The notes beneath the pieces were generated by a model. It saw only the letters and a program-made list of their open reading frames with translations, was not told the DNA's origin and ran no database searches. Source: Proteus vulgaris (GTDB taxonomy: Bacteria > Pseudomonadota > Gammaproteobacteria > Enterobacterales > Enterobacteriaceae). From it: DNA of 64,000 bases. Below are positions 45,280 to 54,360 of the stretch, in pieces (within the stretch, counting starts at the first letter, position 1; every line of letters starts with the position of its first letter). Location of the stretch: assembly GCF_033708015.1 (NCBI RefSeq), contig NZ_CP137920.1:2232001-2296000 (forward strand), given 5' to 3'. The translations under genes and the position numbers were made by a program.

Positions 45280-46845
45280 ATGAAAGCAAAATTATTATCA
45301 TTATTCGTTGTAGGTGCCCTTTCCGTACCTGCATTTGCAGCAACACCAGCTAATACATTAATTGTGGTACAAGGGCTTGATGATATTGTCAGTCTTGACC
45401 CCGCAGAAAGTAATGAACTGTCTAGTATTCAAACCGTTCCTAGTTTGTATCAGCGTATTGTTCAACCTAATCGTGATAACCCTGAAATAAATGAGCCGAT
45501 TTTAGTTGAAAGTTGGCAAGCTAACCCTGAACAAAAAACAATCGTATTTAAAATTAAGCCAGATGCAAAATTTGCATCAGGTAACGCTGTTCGCCCTGAA
45601 GATATTATTTTCTCTTATCAGCGTGCGATCACCATGAATAAATCCCCCGCCTTTATTCTAAATGTTTTGGGTTGGAAAGCGGATAACATTCATTCGTTAC
45701 TAAAAAAAGTCAGTGATAACGAATTGGAAGTACGTTGGACTGCCGATGTCAGCCCTGATGTTGTGCTAAATATTCTTTCAACCCCAATTGCTTCTATTGT
45801 TGATGAAAAACTGGTTTCTGCTCACATTAAAAATAATGACTTTGGTAATAGCTGGCTGAAAATGAATTCAGCAGGAAGCGGTGCATACAAAATGCGCGCT
45901 TATCAACCACGTCAGGCTATTGTGTTAGAAGCAAACCCGCTATCACCAACTGGCGCGCCTAAAATGGCGAATATTATTATTAAAAACGTGCCCGACCCAG
46001 CATCACGCCGCTTGTTGATTGAAAAAGGTGACGCAGATATTGCCCGTGAACTGGGTACCGATCAAACAGCCGCGTTAGCAGGCAAGGCTGGGATCCAAAT
46101 TTTAGATATCCCTTCGGCAGAACAGGTTTATATGGCTTTTAATACTGCCAGCGGAAACCCTGTACTGAGTAATCCCGCATTTTGGGAAGCATCTCGTTAT
46201 TTAATTGACTACAAAGGTATTACTGAAGATTTAATGCGTGGTCAGTATTTTATTCATCAAAGCTTTTTACCCGTAGGTTTGCCCGGTGCACTAAAAGATA
46301 ATCCATTCACTTTTGATCCCGAAAAAGCCAAAGAAATTTTAGCCAAAGCAGGGATCACCAATGCACGCTTTACGTTAGATGTCGAAAATAAAGTCCCTTA
46401 CATCACTGTGGCGCAATCTATTCAAGCAAGCTTTGCTCAAGCGGGTGTGCAAGTCGATTTATTACCAGCAGCAGGTAGCCAAGTGTATAGCCGTGTGCGC
46501 GCGAAACAACATCAAGCAGCGATCCGCTTTTGGATCCCTGATTATTTTGATGCACACTCAAATGCCAGTGCCTTTGCTTATAATGATGGACAATCCAATA
46601 CGGTCGCTTGGTTAAATGGCTGGAATATTCCTGAATTAAGTCAGCAAACATTGACTGCACTTAATGAAGCAGACAAAACAAAACGTCAATCGCTCTATAC
46701 AGAAATGCAAAAAGAGTTACAACGTAGTTCACCTTATGTATTTATCGATCAAGGTAAAAACCAAATCGTCATGCGCGATAACGTCAAAGGTTATGCGCAA
46801 GGCCTGAATGCAGATATGGTCTATTATGACAAAGTAACTAAGTAA
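45280..46845 (+). CDS. Family 5 solute-binding protein of a peptide/opine-type ABC importer
   Basis: 521 residues with signal peptide MKAKLLSLFVVGALSVPAFA. Family 5 (DppA/NikA/OppA) pattern: TLIVVQGLDDIVSLDPAESNE, YQRIVQPNRDN, FKIKPDAKFASGNAVRPEDIIFSYQRA, GSGAYKMRAYQPRQAIVLEAN, RLLIEKGDADIARELG, IDYKGITEDLMRG. More distant from OppA than the two tandem copies are from each other. First gene of a five-gene transporter operon; GGGAG precedes the ATG. The ligand (dipeptide, opine-type metallophore, other) is not predictable here. Confidence 0.88.
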   Translation: MKAKLLSLFVVGALSVPAFAATPANTLIVVQGLDDIVSLDPAESNELSSIQTVPSLYQRIVQPNRDNPEINEPILVESWQANPEQKTIVFKIKPDAKFASGNAVRPEDIIFSYQRAITMNKSPAFILNVLGWKADNIHSLLKKVSDNELEVRWTADVSPDVVLNILSTPIASIVDEKLVSAHIKNNDFGNSWLKMNSAGSGAYKMRAYQPRQAIVLEANPLSPTGAPKMANIIIKNVPDPASRRLLIEKGDADIARELGTDQTAALAGKAGIQILDIPSAEQVYMAFNTASGNPVLSNPAFWEASRYLIDYKGITEDLMRGQYFIHQSFLPVGLPGALKDNPFTFDPEKAKEILAKAGITNARFTLDVENKVPYITVAQSIQASFAQAGVQVDLLPAAGSQVYSRVRAKQHQAAIRFWIPDYFDAHSNASAFAYNDGQSNTVAWLNGWNIPELSQQTLTALNEADKTKRQSLYTEMQKELQRSSPYVFIDQGKNQIVMRDNVKGYAQGLNADMVYYDKVTK

Positions 46846-46867
46846 TATTAGTAATATTTTTTCTGAA

Positions 46868-46897
46868 ACCATCCACAGTCATGATACCGTGGATGGT
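46868..46897 (+). terminator. Hairpin between binding-protein and permease genes
   Basis: Perfect 9-base stem ACCATCCAC / GTGGATGGT with a 12-base loop followed by CTATTTTTTG, 22 bases past the binding-protein stop. Likely a partial terminator giving excess binding protein, as in opp. Confidence 0.82.
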
Positions 46898-46930
46898 CTA
46901 TTTTTTGCCATTTCACTAGGCTATTGCTGT

Positions 46931-47974
46931 ATGAATACTGCTATGACGTTACCTTTTCGTCTAAAAGGTCAGTTAATTACCTTTGCGCAAGGAATACTGA
47001 CACTGGTGCTGACTCTTCTCGGCCTTCTTGTCATCACTTTTACGCTTTCTGCACTTTCACCTGTCGATCCTGTCTTACAAATTGTCGGTGATCACGCAAG
47101 CCTTGAAACCTATAACCAAGTAAAACATGAATTAGGATTGGATTTACCTATCTATATGCAGTTCTTTCACTATGTGGAAGCATTGCTACAAGGACATTTA
47201 GGTACAGCAACATCAACAGGTCAGCCCGTACTTGATGATTTATTAGCGACTTTCCCCGCTACATTAGAATTAGCAACGGTTGCCTTACTGATTGGTGCCA
47301 GTCTCGGGATTTTATTTGGTGTTTTATGTGCGCGGTTTGTGGGAACCCCCTTTGATTTTATTTTGCGGATCCTAACGTTATTAGGTAGCTCAGTCCCTAT
47401 TTTCTGGCTAGGTTTGATTTTGCTATTGATCTTCTATGCCACATTACAATGGACGGCTGGTCCTGGGCGATTAGACGATATCTATCAATTCACCATTGAG
47501 CCTATCACGGGTTTTGCCTTAATTGATACCTTATTAGCGGGCGATAAAGATGCTTTTTTTAATGCATTATCACATCTGATTTTACCCGTATCCCTATTAG
47601 CTTATTTTGCCCTTGCTTCTATCACTCGTTTGACTCGATCAGCCTGCTTAAACGAAATGAATAAAGAGTATGTCACGTTAGCAAGAGCAAAAGGCATTGG
47701 TGAGTTGCGTATTCTTTTTTATCACGTACTACCTAATATTCGCGGTGTTTTAATGACCATTATCGCCCTATCTTATACGGGGATGTTAGAAGGTGCTGTA
47801 TTGACAGAAACCGTCTTTTCTTGGCCTGGAATTGGTCGATATCTTACTACGGCGCTTTTTGCAGGCGATACCACAGCCATTATGGGCGGCACTTTAATTA
47901 TCGGCTTATGCTTTGTCTTTATTAATAATATGACCGATATCGTTATTCGTTTGACTGATCCGAGGCTCCGCTAA
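46931..47974 (+). CDS. ABC transporter permease (DppB/OppB type)
   Basis: About 347 residues from ATG 46931 (ATG 46943 also possible; a GTG at 46889 lies inside the hairpin and is rejected). Six membrane helices: VLTLLGLLVITFTLSALSPVDPV first, TLELATVALLIGASLGILFGVL, then EAA loop LARAKGIGELRILFYHVLPNIRG and AVLTETVFSWPGIGRYL. A periplasmic insertion of about 50 residues lies in the middle. The stop overlaps the next start (TAATG). Confidence 0.9.
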   Translation: MNTAMTLPFRLKGQLITFAQGILTLVLTLLGLLVITFTLSALSPVDPVLQIVGDHASLETYNQVKHELGLDLPIYMQFFHYVEALLQGHLGTATSTGQPVLDDLLATFPATLELATVALLIGASLGILFGVLCARFVGTPFDFILRILTLLGSSVPIFWLGLILLLIFYATLQWTAGPGRLDDIYQFTIEPITGFALIDTLLAGDKDAFFNALSHLILPVSLLAYFALASITRLTRSACLNEMNKEYVTLARAKGIGELRILFYHVLPNIRGVLMTIIALSYTGMLEGAVLTETVFSWPGIGRYLTTALFAGDTTAIMGGTLIIGLCFVFINNMTDIVIRLTDPRLR

Positions 47975-48804
47975 TGTCACACTCATTTTTAAGAAAAATA
48001 GCGCGTTCGCCTTCCGCATTTATCGGTTTATCGTTACTTATCTTGTTATTAATTATTGCGATTTTTGCACCTTGGTTAGCCCCTTATGATCCCAATTGGC
48101 AACATGCTGCTCAACGTCTGTTAGCCCCCAATGCTGAACATTGGCTAGGCACCGATAATTATGGACGTGATATTCTTTCTCGCCTTATCTATGGAACTCG
48201 TCCAATGTTAGGTTTAGTGGGACTGGTGGCAATTATTACGCTACCTTTGGGATTATTCATTGGGATTTTATCTGGATATTACGGTGGTTGGACTGAACGT
48301 ATTTTAATGCGCTTCACCGATATTGTGATGTCAATGCCTTCTCTTATTCTCGCTTTCGCCTTTGTTGCAATGTTAGGCCCTGGTCTGCTCAATGGTGCAT
48401 TAGCCTTAGCGTTAACGGCATGGCCTGCTTATGCGCGACAATCACGCAGTGAAATTCAGCATTTACGCAATAGTGATTATCTTGCTGCGGCTGAAATGAT
48501 GGGAATTAAAGGTCTACGACTGTTATGGGGACATATTTTACCGCTATGCTTACCTTCAGCCATTGTACGTTTAGCGCTGAATTTAGCGGTAATTATCCTC
48601 GCTGCTGCAGGATTGGGATTTCTTGGATTAGGCGCACGCCCCCCCATGGCAGAATGGGGAGCAATGATCGCAGAAGGTATGCCCGTTATTTTTGATCAGT
48701 GGTGGGTTGCCGCTATTCCGGGTACAGCAATTTTAATCAGCAGTCTGGCATTTAATTTATTGGGTGATGGGCTACGGGATGTATTGGGAGATACCCATGA
48801 ATAA
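47974..48804 (+). CDS. ABC transporter permease (DppC/OppC type)
   Basis: 276 residues. N-terminal SHSFLRKIARSPSAFIGLSLLILLLI, then WLGTDNYGRDILSRLIYGTR (the DppC/OppC periplasmic motif), EAA loop AAEMMGIKGLRLLWGHILPLCLP, and LGFLGLGARPPMAEWGAMIAEG. Partner of the preceding permease; start and stop overlap by one base. Its last codons overlap the next gene by 8 bases. Confidence 0.92.
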   Translation: MSHSFLRKIARSPSAFIGLSLLILLLIIAIFAPWLAPYDPNWQHAAQRLLAPNAEHWLGTDNYGRDILSRLIYGTRPMLGLVGLVAIITLPLGLFIGILSGYYGGWTERILMRFTDIVMSMPSLILAFAFVAMLGPGLLNGALALALTAWPAYARQSRSEIQHLRNSDYLAAAEMMGIKGLRLLWGHILPLCLPSAIVRLALNLAVIILAAAGLGFLGLGARPPMAEWGAMIAEGMPVIFDQWWVAAIPGTAILISSLAFNLLGDGLRDVLGDTHE

Positions 48805-49633
48805 AACACCATTAATTGAGGTCAATAATCTTTGTATCGATTTCCCTAAGGCAAGAGTAGTCAACAATGTCTCCTTCACTTTAGGTCAAGAACGTCTCGC
48901 CGTTGTCGGTGAATCAGGCTCAGGCAAATCAATGACTGCTCGTGCATTAATGGGATTAGTTCGTCAACCGGGAAAAGTCAGCGCAGATAAATTAAACTTG
49001 CAGGGAAATAATCTATTGAATTTCTCATCTCGCCAATGGAATAACATTCGAGGTAATACGATTTCAATGGTATTACAAGATCCTCGTTATGCCTTAAATC
49101 CTGTAAAAACGATTTATCAACAAGTAGAAGAAACCGTAAAACAGCATCAAAAACTTTCGCGCCAAGATAGACGCCAACTTATCATCGATACACTGCTGTC
49201 TGTTGGCTTACCTGAACAGAATATTTATCGCTATCCCGGTGAATTATCAGGTGGTATGGGGCAACGAGCAATGATAGCTATTGCACTAATTAATAACCCT
49301 ACTATTTTAATTGCTGATGAACCAACATCTGCACTTGATGCTCAGCTTCGTCATCAAATTCTTGAACTGATCACCACACAGTGTGAACAACGTAACATGG
49401 GCTTATTGCTAATTAGCCATGATTTGCCTCTTGTTGCTGAATATTGCGAACGTGTGATGGTGATGTACCAAGGTGAACAAGTTGACGAACTCAATGCCAA
49501 AGCGTTGCCAACTGCCACGCATCCTTATACTCGTACACTTTGGACATGCAGACCGAGTGCAAGCACTTATGGCACTCAATTGCCCGTATTAGATAGAACG
49601 CTTAATTTCAAGGGGCTGCATCATGCTAATTGA
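48797..49633 (+). CDS. ABC transporter ATP-binding protein (DppD/NikD type)
   Basis: 278 residues from ATG 48797 (ATGAATAA overlaps the permease stop). Walker A GESGSGKSMT, signature ELSGGMGQRAMIAIAL, Walker B ILIADEPTSALDA, H-loop LISHDLPLVAE. It lacks the cysteine-rich C-terminal domain found in OppD, so it is of the short NikD-like type. Overlaps the next ATPase gene by 11 bases. Confidence 0.92.
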   Translation: MNKTPLIEVNNLCIDFPKARVVNNVSFTLGQERLAVVGESGSGKSMTARALMGLVRQPGKVSADKLNLQGNNLLNFSSRQWNNIRGNTISMVLQDPRYALNPVKTIYQQVEETVKQHQKLSRQDRRQLIIDTLLSVGLPEQNIYRYPGELSGGMGQRAMIAIALINNPTILIADEPTSALDAQLRHQILELITTQCEQRNMGLLLISHDLPLVAEYCERVMVMYQGEQVDELNAKALPTATHPYTRTLWTCRPSASTYGTQLPVLDRTLNFKGLHHAN

Positions 49634-50336
49634 TATTCATGATTTACATGTTCAATTTGAGCAAGGTAAACAAGCAAAGCACGTTGTAAAAGGGATAAAT
49701 TTACATGTTCAACAAGGTGAAACCTTTAGCTTAATAGGTCGTTCTGGTTGTGGAAAATCGACTGTTTTACGAGTGATTGCCGGATTATTGTCGCATTGGC
49801 AAGGTGATATATCGCTTTTAGGGCAAACCATTAAACCACAACAACGTTTTCAAGGAGCGCTACGCCGTAATATACAGATGGTGTTTCAAGATCCCTACGC
49901 TTCTTTACACCCTCAACACCGTATTGAACGTGCGTTTTCTGAGCCTTTAAAAATCCATCAAATTCCTTTTAATAAAAGTACGATTGAACAAGCATTAGCC
50001 CAAGTTGGTTTACCTGCGGATGTAACAAGCCGTTATCCTCATCAACTTTCTGGTGGGCAACGTCAACGTGTTGCCATTGCAAGAGCACTTTTATTACAAC
50101 CTCAATTATTGCTTTTAGATGAGCCAACTTCAGCACTAGATATGTCAGTACAAGCCGAGATCTTAAATCTGCTTAACACGCTGAAAAAGGAACACCATAT
50201 GACATACTTATTAGTCAGCCATGACGCGGATGTCATTGCACATATGTCAGATAGAGCGGCATTAATGGAAAATGGTGAACTAACACAACATTATGATCGA
50301 GATGCGTTATCAAAAGGGATACATCGTCTTGATTGA
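49623..50336 (+). CDS. ABC transporter ATP-binding protein (DppF/NikE type)
   Basis: 237 residues. Walker A GRSGCGKST, signature QLSGGQRQRVAIARAL, Walker B LLLDEPTSALDMSVQ, H-loop LLVSHDADVIAH. Short C-terminus without the peptide-family cysteine cluster, like NikE. Last gene of the five-gene operon and followed by a hairpin. With its partner it powers import through the two permeases. Confidence 0.92.
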   Translation: MLIDIHDLHVQFEQGKQAKHVVKGINLHVQQGETFSLIGRSGCGKSTVLRVIAGLLSHWQGDISLLGQTIKPQQRFQGALRRNIQMVFQDPYASLHPQHRIERAFSEPLKIHQIPFNKSTIEQALAQVGLPADVTSRYPHQLSGGQRQRVAIARALLLQPQLLLLDEPTSALDMSVQAEILNLLNTLKKEHHMTYLLVSHDADVIAHMSDRAALMENGELTQHYDRDALSKGIHRLD

Positions 50337-50367
50337 AATAAACGAGAATAGATAAAAGAAGAGATCC

Positions 50368-50395
50368 GAGCAGTATTACGTTATTAATACTGCTC
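50368..50395 (+). terminator. Terminator of the second ABC importer operon
   Basis: Stem GAGCAGTATTA / TAATACTGCTC with a 6-base loop followed by TTTCT. It lies 31 bases past the last ATPase gene. Confidence 0.75.
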
Positions 50396-50439
50396 TTTCT
50401 AAGAGTATTGTACCGTTTTTTAATTGTTCTGCGCTGTGT

Positions 50440-51084
50440 TTAAGCTAACAAGCCGGGGAAAATAGAACGCAATCCCGTCACAATAAATTCAATACCTAAC
50501 GACATTAATAATAAGCCCATTATACGAGTAACTACGTTAATGCCAGTTTGCCCTAAATATTTCACTAATAGCGTTGCACTACGAAACAGCAACCAACAAC
50601 AAAATGCAAAAAAGATACTGGTTGCAGCTAATCCTAAAAAGTTAGTAAAACCTTCCCAACGAGAGCTCCAGACAATACAAGAACTGATCGCCCCAGGCCC
50701 TGCCATCAATGGTAATGCTAAAGGTACAACAGCAACACTATTACGTACTGCGGATTCGTTTCGTTCTTGGTTATTTTGCTTATCTTCTCCTAAACGTCCA
50801 TTTATCATGGTCATCGCAATAGTCACAATCAGCATTCCCCCTGCTATACGAAACGAATCGATAGAGATACCGAAAATACTCAGTATAGAATCACCGATTA
50901 ATAGAGAAGAAACCAAAATAATTGCAACGGAGCCATTCGCAATTAAGTTTGTTTTATTGCGCCCTGCATCAGTTTGATAACTTGTCATACTGATAAAGAC
51001 TGGCAAAATACCAATTGGGTTTACAATCGCAAAAAGACCGACAAAAAATTTAATATAACCGGATAAATCCAGCAGTGACTCCAT
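50440..51084 (-). CDS. ychE: MarC family inner-membrane protein YchE
   Basis: 214 residues with six predicted membrane helices. Pattern FVGLFAIVNPIGILPVFISMT, FRIAGGMLIVTIAMTMINGR, VVPLALPLMAGPGAISSCIV, and VTRIMGLLLMSLGIEFIVTGLR place it in the MarC/UPF0056 group as YchE. In E. coli ychE lies between adhE and oppA; here it keeps its place beside adhE, but the second ABC operon, the nir-cys scar and the extra oppA separate it from opp. Function of the family is not established. Confidence 0.9.
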   Translation of the reverse strand: MESLLDLSGYIKFFVGLFAIVNPIGILPVFISMTSYQTDAGRNKTNLIANGSVAIILVSSLLIGDSILSIFGISIDSFRIAGGMLIVTIAMTMINGRLGEDKQNNQERNESAVRNSVAVVPLALPLMAGPGAISSCIVWSSRWEGFTNFLGLAATSIFFAFCCWLLFRSATLLVKYLGQTGINVVTRIMGLLLMSLGIEFIVTGLRSIFPGLLA

Positions 51085-51598
51085 GAAAAGCCCCTTCTTG
51101 GCTAATAAACATGCGAATTATTCTATAAAAGATAGAGTAACTCCAAAAAATGCGCGTTACTTTAAATCAATAAACCAGTTAATTCTATTAGTTAACAAGT
51201 TTTTACCTAAAATATTCTCTTGTAAACCGATCAAAACCTAGTGGTTTAATTTTATATCGAAATAAAGTGTACGACAAAAAAATCGTTGAACATTGATCGC
51301 ATATAAGAATTATTCTCATAAAAAGCCATGCTGAAAGGTGTCAGCTTGCTAATTTTGTGATGTATATCACGTTAATTAATTAGAAAGATGGTAAGCTGTT
51401 ATCATTCGAAGAAAGAGGGGTACTTCGAAAATATATTTATCTTTATTATTGTTTTTTTTAAGTTTTTTAAGCAAATTATGCCCTCTAATAATTATTACTG
51501 AAATGAGCACATAATCATCTATCTAGGCTATTCTTATTAGTTACGATGATAACGGCTAATTTGCTTAAAAAATTTAACATTTTATCAGGAGTCTCTTT
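51085..51598. promoter_or_regulatory. adhE upstream region
   Basis: About 510 bases without a gene, as in E. coli where adhE has a long leader. A CRP-like site lies at 51356-51371. I did not find a clear FNR consensus. The ribosome site (AGGAG) is close to the ATG. Confidence 0.5.
51356..51371. promoter_or_regulatory. Candidate CRP site upstream of adhE
   Basis: TGTGA-TGTATA-TCACG, matching the CRP core TGTGA-N6-TCACA at 9 of 10 positions. It is about 230 bases upstream of the adhE start. Confidence 0.5.
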
Positions 51599-54265
51599 AT
51601 GTCTGTAACTAACGTTACTGAACTCAATGATTTGGTTGCTCGTGTAAAAAAAGCTCAACGTGAATTTGCTAACTTCTCTCAAGAACAAGTTGATGCTATT
51701 TTCCGTGCAGCTGCATTAGCGGCCGCTGATGCCCGTATTCCTCTTGCAAAATTAGCGGTTAAAGAGTCTGGTATGGGTATCGTTGAAGATAAAGTGATCA
51801 AAAACCACTTTGCTTCTGAGTATATCTACAATGCGTATAAAGACGAAAAAACCTGCGGGATTTTATCTGAAGATCTCACTTACGGTACAATCACCATCGC
51901 TGAACCTATTGGAATTATCTGCGGTATCGTACCAACAACGAACCCCACTTCTACTGCGATTTTTAAAGCATTAATTAGCTTAAAAACACGTAATGGTATT
52001 ATTTTCTCTCCACACCCTCGTGCAAAAGAAGCAACAAACCGTGCTGCTGAAATCGTCTTAAATGCGGCTATCGCTGCAGGCGCACCAAAAGATATTATTG
52101 GTTGGATTGATGAGCCTTCTGTCGCCCTATCCAACGCATTAATGCACCATGATGATATTAACCTGATCTTAGCGACGGGTGGTCCAGGCATGGTTAAAGC
52201 TGCGTATAGTTCAGGGAAACCGGCTATCGGTGTGGGTGCAGGTAACACGCCTGTTGTTATTGATGACTCTGCTGATATCAAACGTGCCGTGGCTTCAATC
52301 TTAATGTCTAAAACTTTTGATAATGGTGTCATTTGTGCGTCAGAGCAATCTGTCATTGTTGTTGACAGTATTTATAAACAAGTTCGTGAGCGATTCTCAA
52401 CTCACGGCGGTTACATGCTGACAGGTAAAGAATTAAAAGCAGTTCAAGATATCATCTTAAAAGAGGGTAACTTAAATGCGGCTATTGTGGGTCAGCCTGC
52501 AACAAAAATTGCTGAAATGGCTGGCATTGAAGTTCCTGTAAATACCAAAATTTTAATTGGTGAAGTAAAAGAAACCACAGAAGCAGAGCCTTTTGCTCAC
52601 GAAAAATTATCTCCGCTATTAGCGATGTACCATGCTCAATCGTTTGAAGATGCTGTGCTAAAAGCTGAAAAATTAGTTGAGATGGGGGGCATCGGTCACA
52701 CATCTTGCTTATATACAGACCAAGATAACTGTCCTGAGCATGTCGCCTACTTCGGCGACAAAATGAAAACATCCCGTATTTTAATCAATACGCCAGCATC
52801 TCAAGGTGGTATTGGTGACTTATACAACTTTAAACTTGCTCCTTCTCTAACGTTAGGTTGTGGTTCATGGGGTGGTAACTCCATTTCTGAAAACGTAGGG
52901 CCAAAACACCTTATCAACACTAAAACCGTGGCGAAAAGAGCAGAAAATATGTTGTGGCATAAACTTCCTAAATCTATTTACTTCCGCCGTGGTTGTTTAC
53001 CTATCGCACTGGAAGAGATTGCGACAGATGGTAAAAAACGTGCCTTTATCGTGACCGATGGTTTCTTATTCAACAATGGTTATGTTGATGAAGTCACCCG
53101 TGTACTGAAAAAATTTGGTGTTGAAACAGAAGTCTTCTTTGAAGTTGAAGCAGATCCAACATTAAGCGTTGTGCGTAAAGGCGCAGAACAGATGAATAGC
53201 TTTAAACCTGACGTGATCATCGCATTAGGTGGTGGTTCACCAATGGATGCTGCAAAAATCATGTGGGTTATGTATGAGCACCCAGAAACTCACTTCGAAG
53301 AATTAGCATTACGTTTTATGGATATCCGTAAACGTATTTACAAGTTCCCAAAAATGGGTGTGAAAGCACAAATGGTTGCTATCACAACAACATCAGGTAC
53401 AGGTTCTGAAGTCACCCCATTTGCGGTCGTCACTGATGACGAAACTGGTCAGAAATACCCATTAGCAGACTATGCATTAACACCAGATATGGCTATCGTT
53501 GATGCAAACCTTGTTATGAACATGCCTAAATCACTATGTGCGTTTGGTGGTTTAGACGCGGTGACTCATGCATTAGAAGCCTATGTTTCTGTATTAGCGA
53601 ACGAATATTCTGATGGACAAGCGTTGCAGGCATTAAAATTACTGAAAGAGCATCTGCCAGCAAGTTATCATGAAGGCGCTAAAAACCCAGTTGCTCGTGA
53701 ACGTGTTCATAATGCAGCAACTATTGCAGGTATTGCTTTTGCTAACGCATTCTTGGGTGTTTGTCACTCAATGGCGCATAAATTAGGCTCTGAGTTCCAT
53801 ATTCCTCACGGTTTAGCGAATGCGTTATTAATTTCAAACGTGATCCGTTATAACGCTAATGACAACCCAACAAAACAGACTGCATTCAGCCAATACGACC
53901 GCCCTCAAGCACGTCGTCGCTATGCAGAAATCGCTGACCACCTGGAGCTTTCGGCACCTGGTGACCGTACTGCGGCAAAAATTGAGAAGTTATTAGCGTG
54001 GTTAGAAGAAATGAAATCTTCATTAGGAATTCCATCTTCTATTCGCGAAGCCGGTGTTCAAGAAAATGATTTCTTAGCAAGAGTTGATAAATTATCTGAA
54101 GATGCGTTTGACGATCAGTGTACAGGTGCTAATCCACGTTACCCACTGATTTCTGAACTCAAACAACTGTTATTAGATTCTTACTACGGTCGTGAATTTA
54201 ATGAACATCCCGCTGTTGAAGTGAAAGAAGAGACAAAACCAGCTAAAAAAAGCAGTAAAAAATAA
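51599..54265 (+). CDS. adhE: Bifunctional aldehyde-alcohol dehydrogenase
   Basis: Fermentative enzyme that converts acetyl-CoA to ethanol in two steps; forms long spirosomes. 888 residues (E. coli 891). The N-terminal CoA-acylating aldehyde dehydrogenase has LATGGPGMVKAAYSSGKPAIGVGAGNTPVVID and the catalytic cysteine in GVICASEQSVIV. The C-terminal Fe-alcohol dehydrogenase from about residue 450 has ALGGGSPMDAAKIMW, TTTSGTGSEVTPFAV, and the metal-site AFLGVCHSMAHKLGSEFHIPHGLANA. The C-terminal tail is Lys-rich (KPAKKSSKK). A pair of hairpins follows. Confidence 0.97.
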   Translation: MSVTNVTELNDLVARVKKAQREFANFSQEQVDAIFRAAALAAADARIPLAKLAVKESGMGIVEDKVIKNHFASEYIYNAYKDEKTCGILSEDLTYGTITIAEPIGIICGIVPTTNPTSTAIFKALISLKTRNGIIFSPHPRAKEATNRAAEIVLNAAIAAGAPKDIIGWIDEPSVALSNALMHHDDINLILATGGPGMVKAAYSSGKPAIGVGAGNTPVVIDDSADIKRAVASILMSKTFDNGVICASEQSVIVVDSIYKQVRERFSTHGGYMLTGKELKAVQDIILKEGNLNAAIVGQPATKIAEMAGIEVPVNTKILIGEVKETTEAEPFAHEKLSPLLAMYHAQSFEDAVLKAEKLVEMGGIGHTSCLYTDQDNCPEHVAYFGDKMKTSRILINTPASQGGIGDLYNFKLAPSLTLGCGSWGGNSISENVGPKHLINTKTVAKRAENMLWHKLPKSIYFRRGCLPIALEEIATDGKKRAFIVTDGFLFNNGYVDEVTRVLKKFGVETEVFFEVEADPTLSVVRKGAEQMNSFKPDVIIALGGGSPMDAAKIMWVMYEHPETHFEELALRFMDIRKRIYKFPKMGVKAQMVAITTTSGTGSEVTPFAVVTDDETGQKYPLADYALTPDMAIVDANLVMNMPKSLCAFGGLDAVTHALEAYVSVLANEYSDGQALQALKLLKEHLPASYHEGAKNPVARERVHNAATIAGIAFANAFLGVCHSMAHKLGSEFHIPHGLANALLISNVIRYNANDNPTKQTAFSQYDRPQARRRYAEIADHLELSAPGDRTAAKIEKLLAWLEEMKSSLGIPSSIREAGVQENDFLARVDKLSEDAFDDQCTGANPRYPLISELKQLLLDSYYGREFNEHPAVEVKEETKPAKKSSKK

Positions 54266-54309
54266 TCGAAACACGCTGTGTTAGTGTGATCCTCACTATT
54301 TCGATTATT
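54261..54309 (+). terminator. Long-armed hairpin at the end of adhE
   Basis: Arms AATAATCGAAA and TTTCGATTATT (11 pairs) with internal CAC/GTG pairing; it begins at the adhE stop codon. No T run follows directly, so it may protect the 3' end of the message; the true terminator is the next hairpin. Confidence 0.55.
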
Positions 54310-54324
54310 TATTCTTAAATAGAG

Positions 54325-54360
54325 AAACCCAGTCCTATTATTTTATGGCTGGGTTTTTTT
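54325..54360 (+). terminator. Intrinsic terminator of adhE
   Basis: Stem AAACCCAG / CTGGGTTT followed by a run of T, about 60 bases past the adhE stop. Confidence 0.85.

Noticed and set aside
51300..51330. Fur-like stretch upstream of adhE
   Set aside because: Fewer than 12 of 19 matches to the Fur consensus.
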